From Streptomyces sp. RerS4 (GTDB lineage Bacteria > Actinomycetota > Actinomycetes > Streptomycetales > Streptomycetaceae), in contig NZ_CP097322.1 in NCBI RefSeq assembly GCF_023515955.1, positions 2,668,001 through 2,732,000 on the forward strand: a DNA stretch of 64,000 nt, given 5' to 3'. A model generated the notes under the pieces. It worked only from the letters and a program-made list of their open reading frames with translations. It searched no databases and was not told the DNA's origin. Below are positions 43,998 through 53,459 of this stretch, one piece after another (the first letter of the stretch is position 1; each line of letters opens with the position of its first letter). Both the position numbers and the translations under genes were made by a program.

Positions 43998-45827
43998 GTG
44001 CCCTTCCACGCATCCCGCCGGGCCGTCCTCGCCGCCGCGGCCGCGGCGGCCGTGACCGCCGCCGGCGCCGTCGCCTCCGCCTCCGTGGACTCCGCCCCCG
44101 CCGCCCCGGACGACTCCCGACCCGCCGACCGGGCGCCGGGCCGCCGCCCGAACCGGGCCCGGCTGCGCGCGCTGGTCGCCTCGATGAGCCTGCCCGAGCA
44201 GGTCGGCCAGCTGTTCGTGTCCCGGGCCTACGGACACTCCGCCACCGACCCCGACCCGGTGGACGCCGAGCTGAACCGGCGGCACTTCGGGGTCCGCACC
44301 GCCGCCGAGGTCGTCGCCCGCTACCACCTCGGCGGGGTCGTCTACTTCGCCTGGGCCCACAACACCCGCGCCCCCGCGCAGATCGCCGCCCTCTCGGACG
44401 GCCTCCAGCGCGCGGCGGCCGACTCGGGCGGGGGCGTACCGCTGCTGCTCTCCGTCGACCAGGAGCACGGGGCCGTCGCCCGGATCGGGCGGCCCGCGAC
44501 CCTGCTGCCCGGGGCGATGGCCCTGGGCGCGGCCGGCTCCCCCGCCGACGCCCGCCGTGCGGCCCACGTCGCGGGGGCCGAACTGGCGGCGCTCGGCATC
44601 CGGCAGGACTACGCCCCGGTGGCCGACGTCAACGTGAACCCGGCCAACCCGGTGATCGGCGTACGGTCCTTCGGCTCCGACCCGCGCGCGGTCGCGGCGC
44701 TGGTCGCCGCCCAGGTAGGGGGCTACCAGGCGGCGGGCGTCGCGGCCACCGTGAAGCACTTCCCGGGCCACGGGGACACCGAGACGGACAGCCACGTCGG
44801 CCTGCCGGTGATGCGGCACAGCCGGGAGCAGTGGGAGGAGCTGGACGAACCGCCGTTCCGGGCGGCGGTGGAGGCGGGCGTGGACGCCGTGATGACGGCG
44901 CACATCGTCTTCCCCGCGCTCGATCCCTCGGGGGATCCGGCGACCCTCTCGCGGCCCATCGTCACCGGCCTCCTGCGCGAACGCCTCGGCTTTCGCGGGG
45001 TGGTCGTCACGGACGCCCTCGACATGGCCGGCGTCCGCCAGAAGTACGGGGACGACCGTGTCCCGGTCCTGGCGCTCCTGGCCGGCTGCGACCAGCTGCT
45101 GAACGCGCCGGACCTCGCGCTCGCGCAGCGCGGGGTGCTCGCGGCGGTGGACTCGGGCGAGCTGACGCGGGCCCGGATCGCGGAATCGGTCCTGCGGATC
45201 CTCGAACTCAAAGCGCGTCGGGGCCTGTTCGAGGACCCCTACACCTCCCCGGAGGAGGTCGGCGCGCGGGTCGGCGCGGACGGGCACCTCCGGGCAGCCG
45301 ACGAGATCGCGGCCGCCACCACCACGCTCCTGGCCAACCCGCGCGCCCTGCTGCCGCTGGACGCGGCGGCGGCGCCCCGGCTGCTGGTCACCGGGACGGA
45401 CCCGGTCTCCCCGTCGGGTACCACCGGGCCCCCCACGACGGTCCTGGCGCGGGAGTTGACCGCGCTGGGCTGCCGGGCGACGGCGCTCCCGCCGGACCAG
45501 GCCGTCGCGGCGGCCCCGGGGCACGCGGCGGTGCTCGTGTGCACGTACAACGTGCCCGAGGGCGAGAGCCCGCAGCGGACCCTGGTGGCGGACCTGGTCG
45601 CGACGGGCGTGCCGGTGGTGCTGGTGGCGATCCGCAACCCGTACGACCCGGCGCGGCTGCCGGCGTGCGCGGCGGAACTGGCCACGTACACGTGGACGGA
45701 CGTGGAGATGCGGGCGGCGGCCCGGGTGGTCACCGGGGCGCGGCGACCGTCCGGCCGCCTGCCCGTCCCGGTGCCGGGCCGCTACCCGCTGGGCCACGGA
45801 CTCTCGTACGGGTCCGTGGCCCGGTAG
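43998..45827 (+). CDS. Secreted glycoside hydrolase family 3 protein (beta-N-acetylhexosaminidase-like)
   Basis: A 609-residue exported GH3 enzyme. The N-terminus is Tat-like (HASRRAVLAAAAAAAV). The catalytic barrel has the NagZ-type motif KHFPGHGDTETDSH and the nucleophile region VVTDALDMAGV; LLSVDQEHGAVARIG and QDYAPVADVNVNP are also diagnostic. A second alpha/beta domain follows, as in two-domain GH3 proteins. The likely substrates are N-acetylglucosaminides of peptidoglycan or chitin. The GTG at 43998 is 7 bp after TAGGGT (43985-43990), which overlaps the lysR stop, giving a likely leaderless transcript. Confidence 0.9.
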   Translation: MPFHASRRAVLAAAAAAAVTAAGAVASASVDSAPAAPDDSRPADRAPGRRPNRARLRALVASMSLPEQVGQLFVSRAYGHSATDPDPVDAELNRRHFGVRTAAEVVARYHLGGVVYFAWAHNTRAPAQIAALSDGLQRAAADSGGGVPLLLSVDQEHGAVARIGRPATLLPGAMALGAAGSPADARRAAHVAGAELAALGIRQDYAPVADVNVNPANPVIGVRSFGSDPRAVAALVAAQVGGYQAAGVAATVKHFPGHGDTETDSHVGLPVMRHSREQWEELDEPPFRAAVEAGVDAVMTAHIVFPALDPSGDPATLSRPIVTGLLRERLGFRGVVVTDALDMAGVRQKYGDDRVPVLALLAGCDQLLNAPDLALAQRGVLAAVDSGELTRARIAESVLRILELKARRGLFEDPYTSPEEVGARVGADGHLRAADEIAAATTTLLANPRALLPLDAAAAPRLLVTGTDPVSPSGTTGPPTTVLARELTALGCRATALPPDQAVAAAPGHAAVLVCTYNVPEGESPQRTLVADLVATGVPVVLVAIRNPYDPARLPACAAELATYTWTDVEMRAAARVVTGARRPSGRLPVPVPGRYPLGHGLSYGSVAR

Positions 45828-45865
45828 CACCCGCGTACTGGTACCCGGGGGCTACGCCACGGCTA

Positions 45866-47329
45866 CTACGGCCGCAGCTGCGGCTCCCGCTCCAGGTCGC
45901 GCTGGTCGAGCTGCGCGTCCGGCGCGGCCAGCGGCTCCGCCTTCGGCGTACCCAGCAGGTTGGGGGCGGGTGACACGCCGGCCCACTGGAGGATCCGCGC
46001 GGTGGCGAGGGTCTTCTCGCCGTCCAGCAGCTTGGAGACGTTCGCCCCGTGGTTGGCGCCCGGCGCGGTCATGACGTAGCTGTCGCGCGTGGTGTAGCCG
46101 AGGCGGAACGGTTCCGCGCCCCACGGGTCGTTCTGCCCGTAGACGAAGAGCATCTGGTGCGCGTTGTTGCGGACCCAGGTGTCGATGTCCGCCATGGCTC
46201 CCGGCTGGAAGGTCATGGGGATGTCGCGGGGCACGAAGTCGCGCGGCGGCTGGTAGCCGTAGCGGCTCAGGCCCGCCAGGTGGGGCTGCTTGATGTCGGG
46301 CGAGCCGAGCTGCGTACCCGCCTGGTAGTAGTACGGGGTGTACGTCTCCAGGCCCTGGTCGGAGTAGGCCGAGAAGCCGGAGATCGCGTCGACCGTGTCC
46401 CAGATCTGCTGGTCGGTGGCGGTCTTGGCGTCGGGTATGGAGGCGCAGTCGGAGAGCAGGCTGTACTGCCAGAACGCCCAGACGTAGTCGAGCACGACGG
46501 CCTCGTAGGCCTTGTCGAGGTTGCCGACGGTGTTGAAGGTCCAGCCGTTCTCGGCGGCGGCGGCCGCGTACTTGGCCTCCAGCGGCTCGCGGCGCACGAG
46601 CGCCTCGCGCTGTACGGCGTTCAGCCGGTCGCGGCACTCCTTGGTGCCGACCTTGGCGAAGAACCGGTCGTAGGCCGAGTCCTCCTTGTTGACGACGTCG
46701 TTGGGCGCGACGTACGCGACGACGCCGTCCATGTCCTTGGGGTAGAAGCGCTCGTAGTACGTCGCCGTCATGCCGCCCTTGCTGCCGCCGGTGGCGATCC
46801 AGTTCTTCGAGTAGATCTTCTTCAGGGCGGTGAAGATGCGGTGCTGGTCGCTGGCGGCCTGCCAGATGTCCAGCTTCGACCAGTCGGCCGGGTCGGGGCG
46901 CGACGGGTTGAAGAATCGATACTCCATGGACACCTGGTTGCCGTCGATGATGGTCGTCGGCTCGGAGCGGCGCGGATTGGTGTTGACGTTGTAGCCCGAC
47001 GTGAAGAACACGGTGGGCCGCGAGACGTCCTTGTGCAGCAGGGTGATGCGCTGCTTGAAGGTGCCCTTCCACGGCTGCCGGTGGTCGATCGGCTGCTCGT
47101 AGTTCAATACGAAGAAGCGGTAGCCGGGGTACGGCTTCTCCTCGATCAGACTCATGCCCGGAACGGCAAGGATGCGGTCCTTGATGTCCTCGGCCGCGGT
47201 CTGCCCTGCGATGGTCGGCGCGGCGGCGACCGACTCGGCGGCGGTGGCCGCCTGAGCCGTGACACCGGCTGTACCCATGGCGGCGATCAGCACACCTATC
47301 GGCAGCAGCCGGCCAAGCGTCTTGCGCAT
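45866..47329 (-). CDS. Secreted tripeptidyl aminopeptidase (S28 family)
   Basis: A 487-residue secreted serine peptidase of the S28-related prolyl tri/tetrapeptidyl aminopeptidase family, known in Streptomyces for removing tripeptides from secreted proteins. Signal peptide about residues 1-28. The nucleophile motif is ATGGSKGGMTA (Ser about 181), with the Asp in VYGQNDPWGAEPF and the His in APGANHGANV. The ATG at 47329 has GGGGAGGG just upstream. The C-terminal 35 residues are Pro/Glu-rich and have no visible fold. It is convergent with the GH3 gene. Confidence 0.92.
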   Translation of the reverse strand: MRKTLGRLLPIGVLIAAMGTAGVTAQAATAAESVAAAPTIAGQTAAEDIKDRILAVPGMSLIEEKPYPGYRFFVLNYEQPIDHRQPWKGTFKQRITLLHKDVSRPTVFFTSGYNVNTNPRRSEPTTIIDGNQVSMEYRFFNPSRPDPADWSKLDIWQAASDQHRIFTALKKIYSKNWIATGGSKGGMTATYYERFYPKDMDGVVAYVAPNDVVNKEDSAYDRFFAKVGTKECRDRLNAVQREALVRREPLEAKYAAAAAENGWTFNTVGNLDKAYEAVVLDYVWAFWQYSLLSDCASIPDAKTATDQQIWDTVDAISGFSAYSDQGLETYTPYYYQAGTQLGSPDIKQPHLAGLSRYGYQPPRDFVPRDIPMTFQPGAMADIDTWVRNNAHQMLFVYGQNDPWGAEPFRLGYTTRDSYVMTAPGANHGANVSKLLDGEKTLATARILQWAGVSPAPNLLGTPKAEPLAAPDAQLDQRDLEREPQLRP

Positions 47330-47414
47330 GCACCCTCCCCTTCAGTTCACTGCGGTCGCCCGTGAACCTAGCCCGGCCAACACATGACTGACCAGCCCCA
47401 GTTGGGACGTGCGC

Positions 47415-47846
47415 TCAACAAAGGATCCAGCCGGATTCGACGGATCCGGCCGCGATACCGCCCCTTACATACACACATCGGTTGATCGCACCGACGGTGA
47501 CGGGGCCCGCGTAGCGGGTGAATTGCCCCGCATCGCCCACGGCGATTCCGCCACGCGGCTGGACGCTGACCCACATCGCACGACGCTCCCCGGGGCGCAG
47601 CGCGACGGCCGTCGCGCAGACCTGGGTCCGCGTCTTGCGCACGCGCACCTCACCGGTGGAGAACGGCAGCACCTTGACGAGCCTCCCGGCGCAGCCAGCC
47701 TGGGCCACGGCGGCGGGCGGCCCGAAGGGGCCACGCCCGACGAGTTCGACGGCGAGCCAGATCACCGCCGCGAGCGCGCCGAGGCGCACGGCCCGCCCCC
47801 GGCCGCGCCGACCCGGCTCCCCCCGGATCTCCCCGTTCCACCGCAT
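47415..47846 (-). CDS. Small secreted or membrane-anchored hypothetical protein
   Basis: A 143-residue protein starting with a basic N-terminus and one hydrophobic segment (LGALAAVIWLAVELVG). The mature part is rich in Val and Gly, with four cysteines (GCAGR, TQVCATAV, NRCVYV and the C-terminal Cys) that could form two disulfides, and a predicted beta fold. The ATG at 47846 has GGGGGG about 5 nt upstream. No domain is recognised. A 9-bp inverted repeat lies 17 bp upstream of the start. Confidence 0.72.
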   Translation of the reverse strand: MRWNGEIRGEPGRRGRGRAVRLGALAAVIWLAVELVGRGPFGPPAAVAQAGCAGRLVKVLPFSTGEVRVRKTRTQVCATAVALRPGERRAMWVSVQPRGGIAVGDAGQFTRYAGPVTVGAINRCVYVRGGIAAGSVESGWILC

Positions 47847-47862
47847 GCTGACCCCCCGATCG

Positions 47863-47891
47863 GTCGTACGTCACACGTACGGACGTACGAC
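47863..47891. promoter_or_regulatory. 9-bp inverted repeat upstream of the small secreted protein gene
   Basis: GTCGTACGT (47863-47871) and ACGTACGAC (47883-47891) are exact complements around an 11-bp spacer, and the spacer repeats the CGTACG core once more. It sits between the divergent small secreted protein and EF-hand genes and may be an operator. Confidence 0.45.
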
Positions 47892-48091
47892 GCCCGGACC
47901 CCCCGGAAGGTTGCACGGCCGGGGCTCACCCCGGACACGGGAACCGGCCATAGCTCGTACGAGTGCATCCACAACTTCCCCGCGGCACAACGGAAGTTCG
48001 CGATCAAGGGGGAGATTACGCTAGGCGATCGAGTGACCCCAAACGGTAGTCATACCGACGCCGTTCTCACCCCTGTTGAAAGGCACCCGCG

Positions 48092-48646
48092 ATGACGAAC
48101 GACCTGCTCGACCGCAAGCTGGAGCGCGCCTTCTCCCACCTGGACGCCGACAACAACGGCGTCATCGACGAGCACGACATCATCGCGCTGGGCACCCGTC
48201 TGCTGTCGGCCCTCGGGGAGCCGCAGGACTCGCCGAAGGCCCTCGCGGCGATCGACGGGCTCGTCGGCTTCTGGCAGGAGCTGTTCACCGAGCTGGACAT
48301 GGACCGCGACGGCAAGGTCACGCCCGAGGAGTACTCCCTGGGCATGACGCGCCTGTACAAGGACGGCGGCGAGGCCTACGACCGCTCCTTCCGGCCGATG
48401 GCGCAGGCGCTGCTCACCATCGTGGACACCAACGGCGACGGGCGCATCAGCCTGGAGGAGTTCCACAAGGCGCAGACGGCCTTCGACACCAAGCTGGGGC
48501 CGGAGGCGGCCGAGGCCTTCTTCGCGCGGATCGACAAGAACCACGACGGCTACCTGTCGGTGGACGAACTCCTCGTCTCGGTACGCGAGTACTACACCGG
48601 TGACGACGAGGACGCCCCGGGGAATCTGCTCTTCGGCGAGCTCTGA
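48092..48646 (+). CDS. Four-EF-hand calcium-binding protein
   Basis: A 184-residue soluble protein of the calerythrin/sarcoplasmic calcium-binding type. Four EF-hand loops are present: DADNNGVIDEHD (18-29), DMDRDGKVTPEE (69-80), DTNGDGRISLEE (112-123) and DKNHDGYLSVDE (148-159). All carry the acidic ligands at positions 1, 3, 5 and 12 and Gly at 6; the first has Asn at 5 and Asp at 12. No signal peptide is visible, so it would buffer or sense cytoplasmic Ca2+. The ATG at 48092 has GAAAGG about 7-8 nt upstream. It is convergent with the ABC exporter, 30 bp apart. Confidence 0.94.
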   Translation: MTNDLLDRKLERAFSHLDADNNGVIDEHDIIALGTRLLSALGEPQDSPKALAAIDGLVGFWQELFTELDMDRDGKVTPEEYSLGMTRLYKDGGEAYDRSFRPMAQALLTIVDTNGDGRISLEEFHKAQTAFDTKLGPEAAEAFFARIDKNHDGYLSVDELLVSVREYYTGDDEDAPGNLLFGEL

Positions 48647-48676
48647 TCCCCGGGGCACCCTGAGGTACGACCCGGC

Positions 48677-51600
48677 CTACGCCGCCGCGCGCTCGTCCTC
48701 GCCGACGAACGTGCGCCACAGCTCGGCGTAACGCCCGCCGCGCGCCAGCAGCTCGGCGTGACTGCCGTCCTCCACGACCCGGCCCCGGTCCATGACCACG
48801 ACCCGGTCCGCGCGGGCGGCGGTCGTCAGGCGGTGCGCCACGACCAGCGTGGTGCGCTTGCCCGCGAGCCGGTCGGTCGCCTGGTTGACCTGGGCCTCGG
48901 TGGCCAGGTCCAGGGCGGCGGTGGCCTCGTCGAGCAGGAGGACGTCCGGGTCGACGAGTTCCGCGCGGGCCAGCGCGATCAGCTGGCGCTGGCCGGCGGA
49001 CAGGTTGCGGCCGCGCTCGGTGACGGCGTGCAGGTAGCCGCCGTCGAGCGTGGCGATCATGTCGTGGGCGCCGACCGCGCGGGCGGCGGCCTCGACCTCC
49101 GCGTCGCTCGCGTCGGGTCGCCCGTAGGCGATGGCGTCGCGGACCGTCCCCGGGAAGAGGTACGACTCCTGGGGGACGACGCCGAGGTGGTGGCGGTACG
49201 CCGTCAGGTCCAGCTCCCGCAGGTCGGTGCCGTCGGCGGTGACCCGGCCGGAGGTCGGGTCGTAGAACCGGGCCACCATCTTGACCAGCGTGGACTTCCC
49301 GGCGCCGGTCTCGCCGACGAAGGCGACGGTCTGACCCGCCGGTATGCGCAGGCTGATTCCGGCCAGCGCGTCGCCCTTCTCGCCGCGCTCCTCGGCGGTG
49401 CCGTACTGGAACCGCACGTCCTCGAAGGCGATCTCGCCGCGCAGCTCCTTCACCGGGCGGGGGTCGGCCGGGCGCGGCGTGGTGGTGGGCTCGCGCAGCA
49501 GCTCCTGAATCCGGCCCAGGGAGACGGTGGCCTGCTGGTAGCCGTCGAAGACCTGGGAGAGCTGCTGGACGGGGGCGAAGAAGAGGTCGATGTAGAGCAG
49601 GTACGCCACCAGCGCGCCGGTGGTGAGGGTGCCCGCCTCCACGCGTCCCGCGCCGACGATCAGCACGGCCGCCGCCGCGCCGGAGGACAACAGCTGCACG
49701 AAGGGGAAGTAGATGGATATCAGCCACTGACCCCGGACCCGCGCCTCGCGGTAGGAGTCACTGCGCTCGGCGAAGCGGGCGCGGCCCGTGCCCTGCCGGC
49801 GGAAGGCCTGCACCAGGCGCAGCCCGGCGACGGACTCCTGGAGGTCGGCGTTGACGAGGCTGACCCGGTCGCGGGCGAGTTCGTAGGCGACCACCGACTT
49901 GCGGCGGAAGACGATCGTGCCGATGACCAGGACGGGCAGGGTCGCGAAGACGATCAGGGCGAGTTCGACGTCGAGGACGAGCAGGGCGACGAGGATGCCG
50001 AAGAAGGTCAGGACGGAGACGACGGCGGTGACCAGGCCGGTCTGCAGGAAGGTCGAGAGGGCGTCGACGTCGGTGGTCATCCGCGTCATGATCTTGCCGG
50101 TGAGCTCGCGCTCGTAGTAGTCGAGCCCCAGGCGCTGGAGCTGGGCGAAGATCTTGACGCGCAGGGCGTACAGGACGCGTTCGCCGGTACGGCCGGTCAT
50201 GCGGGTCTCGGCGACCTGCGCGGCCCACTGGGCGACGACCACGGCCAGGGCCAGGCCGGCGGCGACCCAGACGGCCCCGAGGGCGGCCTGTTCGACGCCC
50301 TGGTCGATGCCGTGGCGGATCAGGATCGGCAGCAGCAGACCGGAGCCCGCGTCGAGGGCGACCAGGCCCAGGCTGATCGCGAGGGGCGCCCAGAAACCGC
50401 GCAGCAGGCGGCGCAGGCCGTAGCTCTCCTCGGCGGAGGCCGCGTGCTGCTCGTCGACGCGCGGCTCGTCGTCGGCGGGCGGCAGCGCGGCGAGCTGCGC
50501 GAGGAGTTCGGGCGTGGCGCCGGGCAGCGACGGGGTGTCGACGGCGTCCTGGCGGCGCCACAGCTCCGGGGTGACGCCGTCGGCGACGCGGCGCTTGGCG
50601 TTGACGGGCTCGGCGTCGATCTCGGCTTCGAGTTCGATGTCCCGCTCGATGTCGCACTCGCCGTCCCGCTTCATCTCCCGCTCGAACTCGGCCATGGCCG
50701 GTGCGTCGGGAGTGCGCGGGGAGGCGCCGCCGAGGGCGTCGGGGTCGGTGAGCAGCCGCCGGTAGAGCGGGGAGCGGCGCTCCAGTTCCTCGTGCGTGCC
50801 GATGTCGGCGAGGCGGCCGTGGTCGAGTACGGCGATCCGGTCGGCCAGCGCGAGGGTGGAGCGGCGGTGGGCGATCAGCAGGGTGGTGCGGCCGGCCATG
50901 ACGGACCGCAGGGCCTCGTGGATCTCGTGCTCGACGCGGGCGTCGACGGCGGAGGTGGCGTCGTCGAGGAGCAGCAGGCGGGGGTCGGTGAGGAGGGCGC
51001 GGGCGAGCGCGATGCGCTGGCGCTGGCCGCCGGAGAGCGTCAGGCCCTGTTCGCCGACCTTGGTGTCGTAGCCGGCGGGGAGGGCCTCGATGAAGGCCTC
51101 GGCCTGGGCGGCTCGGGCGGCGGCCCGGATCTCCTCGTCACCGGCGTCGGGGCGCCCGTAGGCGATGTTCGCGCGGATGGTGTCGGAGAAGAGGAAGGAG
51201 TCCTCGGGGACGAGTCCGATCGCGGCGCGCAGGGAGTCGTACGTCAGCTCGCGGACGTCGTGGCCGCCGACGCGGACGGTGCCGTGGTCGGCGTCGTAGA
51301 AGCGGGGCAGGAGGAGGGAGACGGTGGACTTGCCGCTGCCGGAGGCGCCGACGACGGCGACGGTCTCGCCCTCGGCGATGCGCAGCGAGAAGCCGTCGAG
51401 GACGGGGCGCTCGGGGTCGTAGCCGAAGCGGACGTCCTCGAACTCGACGGTGGCGGGCGCGTCGGCGGGCAGTTCGCGCGTGCCCTCGCGGATCACGGGC
51501 TGGGTGTCGATGAGTTCGTAGACCCGCTCGACGCCGGCGCGGGCCTGCTGGGCGACGGTGAGGACCATGGCGAGCATGCGGACGGGGCCGACGAGCTGGG

Positions 51601-52474
51601 CGAGGTAGGTGGAGAACGCCACGAACGTGCCGAGGGTGACCTGACCGCGGGTGGCCATCCACCCGCCGAGGCCCAGCATCGCCACCTGGGCGAGGGCGGG
51701 AACGGCCTGGAGGGCGGGGGTGTAGCGGGAGTTCATCTTGATGCCGCGCATCCGCCCGCCGAACAGGCGGCGGCCGGCCTCGCGGAGCTTGCCGGTCTCC
51801 TGCTCCTCCTGCCCGAAGCCCTTGACGACGCGGACGCCGGTGACGGCGCCGTCGACGACACCGGCGACGGCGGCGGCCTGGCCTTGCGCGTACCAGGTGG
51901 CGGGGAACAGCTTCTTGCGGCTGCGCTGGGCGATGAACCACAGGGCGGGAGCCATCAGCAGGGCTATGAGCGTGAGCAGCGGGGACAGCCACAGCATGAC
52001 GCCGAGGGATATCCCGAAGAGGAGGAAGTTGCCGATGGTCATGGGCAGCATGAAGAGCAGCCCTTGGATCAGCTGGAGGTCGCTGGTGGCCCGCCCGACG
52101 ACCTGACCGGTGGACAGCTCGTCCTGCCGGCGCCCGTCGAGACGGGCGATGGCGTCGTACATGTCGGTGCGCAGGTCGTGCTGCACGTCGAGGGCGAGGC
52201 GGCCGCCGTAGTAGCGGCGTATGTAGGTGAGGACGTAGACGAGGACGGCCGCGCCGATGAGCATGCCCGCCCAGGGGGCCATGTCCTTCGTCTTGTTCCC
52301 GATGACGTCGTCGATGATCACCTTGGTGACCAGCGGCACGAGCGCCATGACGGCCATGCCGGCCAGTGAGGAGCCGAGCGCGAGCAGCACGTTGACCTTG
52401 TACCGCCAGGTATAGGCGGCCAGCCGCCTGCCCCAGCCCTGTTTCCCGTCCTGTTTCCCGCCGCCCGCCGTCAC
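48677..52474 (-). CDS. Fused ABC exporter with two TMD-NBD units
   Basis: A 1265-residue single-chain exporter in which two half-transporters are joined. Unit 1 has six membrane helices, then Walker A GASGSGKST, signature LSGGQRQR and Walker B LLLLDDATSAVD, with the catalytic Glu replaced by Asp. Unit 2 has six helices, Walker A GETGAGKST, signature LSAGQRQL and Walker B VLLLDEATAALD with the catalytic Glu. So site 1 looks degenerate, as in heterodimeric exporters. An acidic linker (about residues 600-700) joins the halves. The GTG at 52474 follows GGGGAGG at 6 nt. Substrates are probably lipids or drugs; none can be named. Confidence 0.92.
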   Translation of the reverse strand: MTAGGGKQDGKQGWGRRLAAYTWRYKVNVLLALGSSLAGMAVMALVPLVTKVIIDDVIGNKTKDMAPWAGMLIGAAVLVYVLTYIRRYYGGRLALDVQHDLRTDMYDAIARLDGRRQDELSTGQVVGRATSDLQLIQGLLFMLPMTIGNFLLFGISLGVMLWLSPLLTLIALLMAPALWFIAQRSRKKLFPATWYAQGQAAAVAGVVDGAVTGVRVVKGFGQEEQETGKLREAGRRLFGGRMRGIKMNSRYTPALQAVPALAQVAMLGLGGWMATRGQVTLGTFVAFSTYLAQLVGPVRMLAMVLTVAQQARAGVERVYELIDTQPVIREGTRELPADAPATVEFEDVRFGYDPERPVLDGFSLRIAEGETVAVVGASGSGKSTVSLLLPRFYDADHGTVRVGGHDVRELTYDSLRAAIGLVPEDSFLFSDTIRANIAYGRPDAGDEEIRAAARAAQAEAFIEALPAGYDTKVGEQGLTLSGGQRQRIALARALLTDPRLLLLDDATSAVDARVEHEIHEALRSVMAGRTTLLIAHRRSTLALADRIAVLDHGRLADIGTHEELERRSPLYRRLLTDPDALGGASPRTPDAPAMAEFEREMKRDGECDIERDIELEAEIDAEPVNAKRRVADGVTPELWRRQDAVDTPSLPGATPELLAQLAALPPADDEPRVDEQHAASAEESYGLRRLLRGFWAPLAISLGLVALDAGSGLLLPILIRHGIDQGVEQAALGAVWVAAGLALAVVVAQWAAQVAETRMTGRTGERVLYALRVKIFAQLQRLGLDYYERELTGKIMTRMTTDVDALSTFLQTGLVTAVVSVLTFFGILVALLVLDVELALIVFATLPVLVIGTIVFRRKSVVAYELARDRVSLVNADLQESVAGLRLVQAFRRQGTGRARFAERSDSYREARVRGQWLISIYFPFVQLLSSGAAAAVLIVGAGRVEAGTLTTGALVAYLLYIDLFFAPVQQLSQVFDGYQQATVSLGRIQELLREPTTTPRPADPRPVKELRGEIAFEDVRFQYGTAEERGEKGDALAGISLRIPAGQTVAFVGETGAGKSTLVKMVARFYDPTSGRVTADGTDLRELDLTAYRHHLGVVPQESYLFPGTVRDAIAYGRPDASDAEVEAAARAVGAHDMIATLDGGYLHAVTERGRNLSAGQRQLIALARAELVDPDVLLLDEATAALDLATEAQVNQATDRLAGKRTTLVVAHRLTTAARADRVVVMDRGRVVEDGSHAELLARGGRYAELWRTFVGEDERAAA

Positions 52475-52693
52475 GTGGTGCCTCCCCGTAGGTCCAGTCC
52501 TGCCGCCTCCCCCAACGCCCCGACCGGCGTATTTCATCCCCCGGCAACAATCGCACTGCCATACGGGGACGGCACGCGAGGTTCCCCCAACCGTGTCTCG
52601 ACCGCACCCCGGACGCACACGGGGCGCTTTCACTCTGCGACAGGCATGACGCAGCCGCAGGCGCGGGCCACGCAGGCCTGACGCGGCCCGGCT

Positions 52694-53458
52694 CTACGGG
52701 GCGTCGAACTCGTACTCCAGCACGTAGGCGGAGGCGTCGAGCACCATCTCGTTGACCTCGACGGCGCGCCCGTCGGCGGCGAGAGCGGTACGGACGACCA
52801 GGACGACGGGGGTGCCCGTGCCGAGCCCGAGTTGCCGGGCTTCCTCCGGAGTGTGCATGCGCGAGCGGATCTCCTCGCGGAAGCGCGCGGGCCCGTGGCC
52901 GAGCTCGGCGAGGCGGGCGTAGATGCCGCCGGGGCCGCTGTCGGGTTCGGCGATGGGCGTGCCCGCCGCGAGGGTGGCGTCGAGGTAGGACGTCGCGAGC
53001 ATCACGGGCTTGCCGTCCAGCAGGAAGCGCCTCCGGCGCACCACCACCGCCGCCTCGCCGGGCAGCCCGAGCAAGCTCCCGGCCCCTGCGGGCGCGGGCT
53101 GTTCGGCGACGCCGAGGAACTCGACCTCGGGGTCGTGTCCCTTGCCGTCCGCAGCCCAGATGGACCCGCCGGCGCCCCACACCTCGACGGCCAGACGTTG
53201 GATCCCCCGCCGCCGGATACCGACCCGGAACTCCCGTACGAAGACCCCGGCCCCCTTGCGGGCCTCGGCCAACCCCTCGGACTGCAAGACTCCGAGCGCC
53301 TGCCGCGCGGTCATGCGGGCGACCTCGTAGGTGCGCATGAGGTCGCTCTCGCCGGGCAGCCGGTCGCCGGGCCCGTACTCGCCCGAGGCGATGGCGTCCT
53401 TCAGCGCGGCGGCGATGCCCTGGTACTTGGGCTGCCGCCGCGCGACTGGTGAGGCCAA
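52694..53458 (-). CDS. GntR/HutC-family regulator with UTRA domain
   Basis: A 254-residue regulator. The N-terminal winged HTH is YQGIAAALKDAIASGEYGPGDRLPGESDLMRTYEVARMTARQAL (in parts: PGDRLPGESDL, VARMTARQAL), and the C-terminal UTRA effector domain contains RRRRFLLDGKPVMLATSYLD and GTPVVLVVRTALAADGRAVEVNEMVLDA. No ATG or GTG precedes the HTH in a sensible place; the best start is a TTG at 53458 with AGAGGG about 10 nt upstream. That start is one base from the start of the divergent ATPase gene, so the two genes' 5' regions overlap. Ligand unknown. Confidence 0.83.
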   Translation of the reverse strand: MASPVARRQPKYQGIAAALKDAIASGEYGPGDRLPGESDLMRTYEVARMTARQALGVLQSEGLAEARKGAGVFVREFRVGIRRRGIQRLAVEVWGAGGSIWAADGKGHDPEVEFLGVAEQPAPAGAGSLLGLPGEAAVVVRRRRFLLDGKPVMLATSYLDATLAAGTPIAEPDSGPGGIYARLAELGHGPARFREEIRSRMHTPEEARQLGLGTGTPVVLVVRTALAADGRAVEVNEMVLDASAYVLEYEFDAP

Positions 53459-53459
53459 A

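Noticed and set aside
48758..52369. A 1203-residue open frame on the plus strand
   Set aside because: Antisense to the fused ABC exporter; no recognisable domain.
52475..52693. A 68-residue frame upstream of the ABC exporter
   Set aside because: No Shine-Dalgarno site, no domain, and it lies in the exporter's promoter region.
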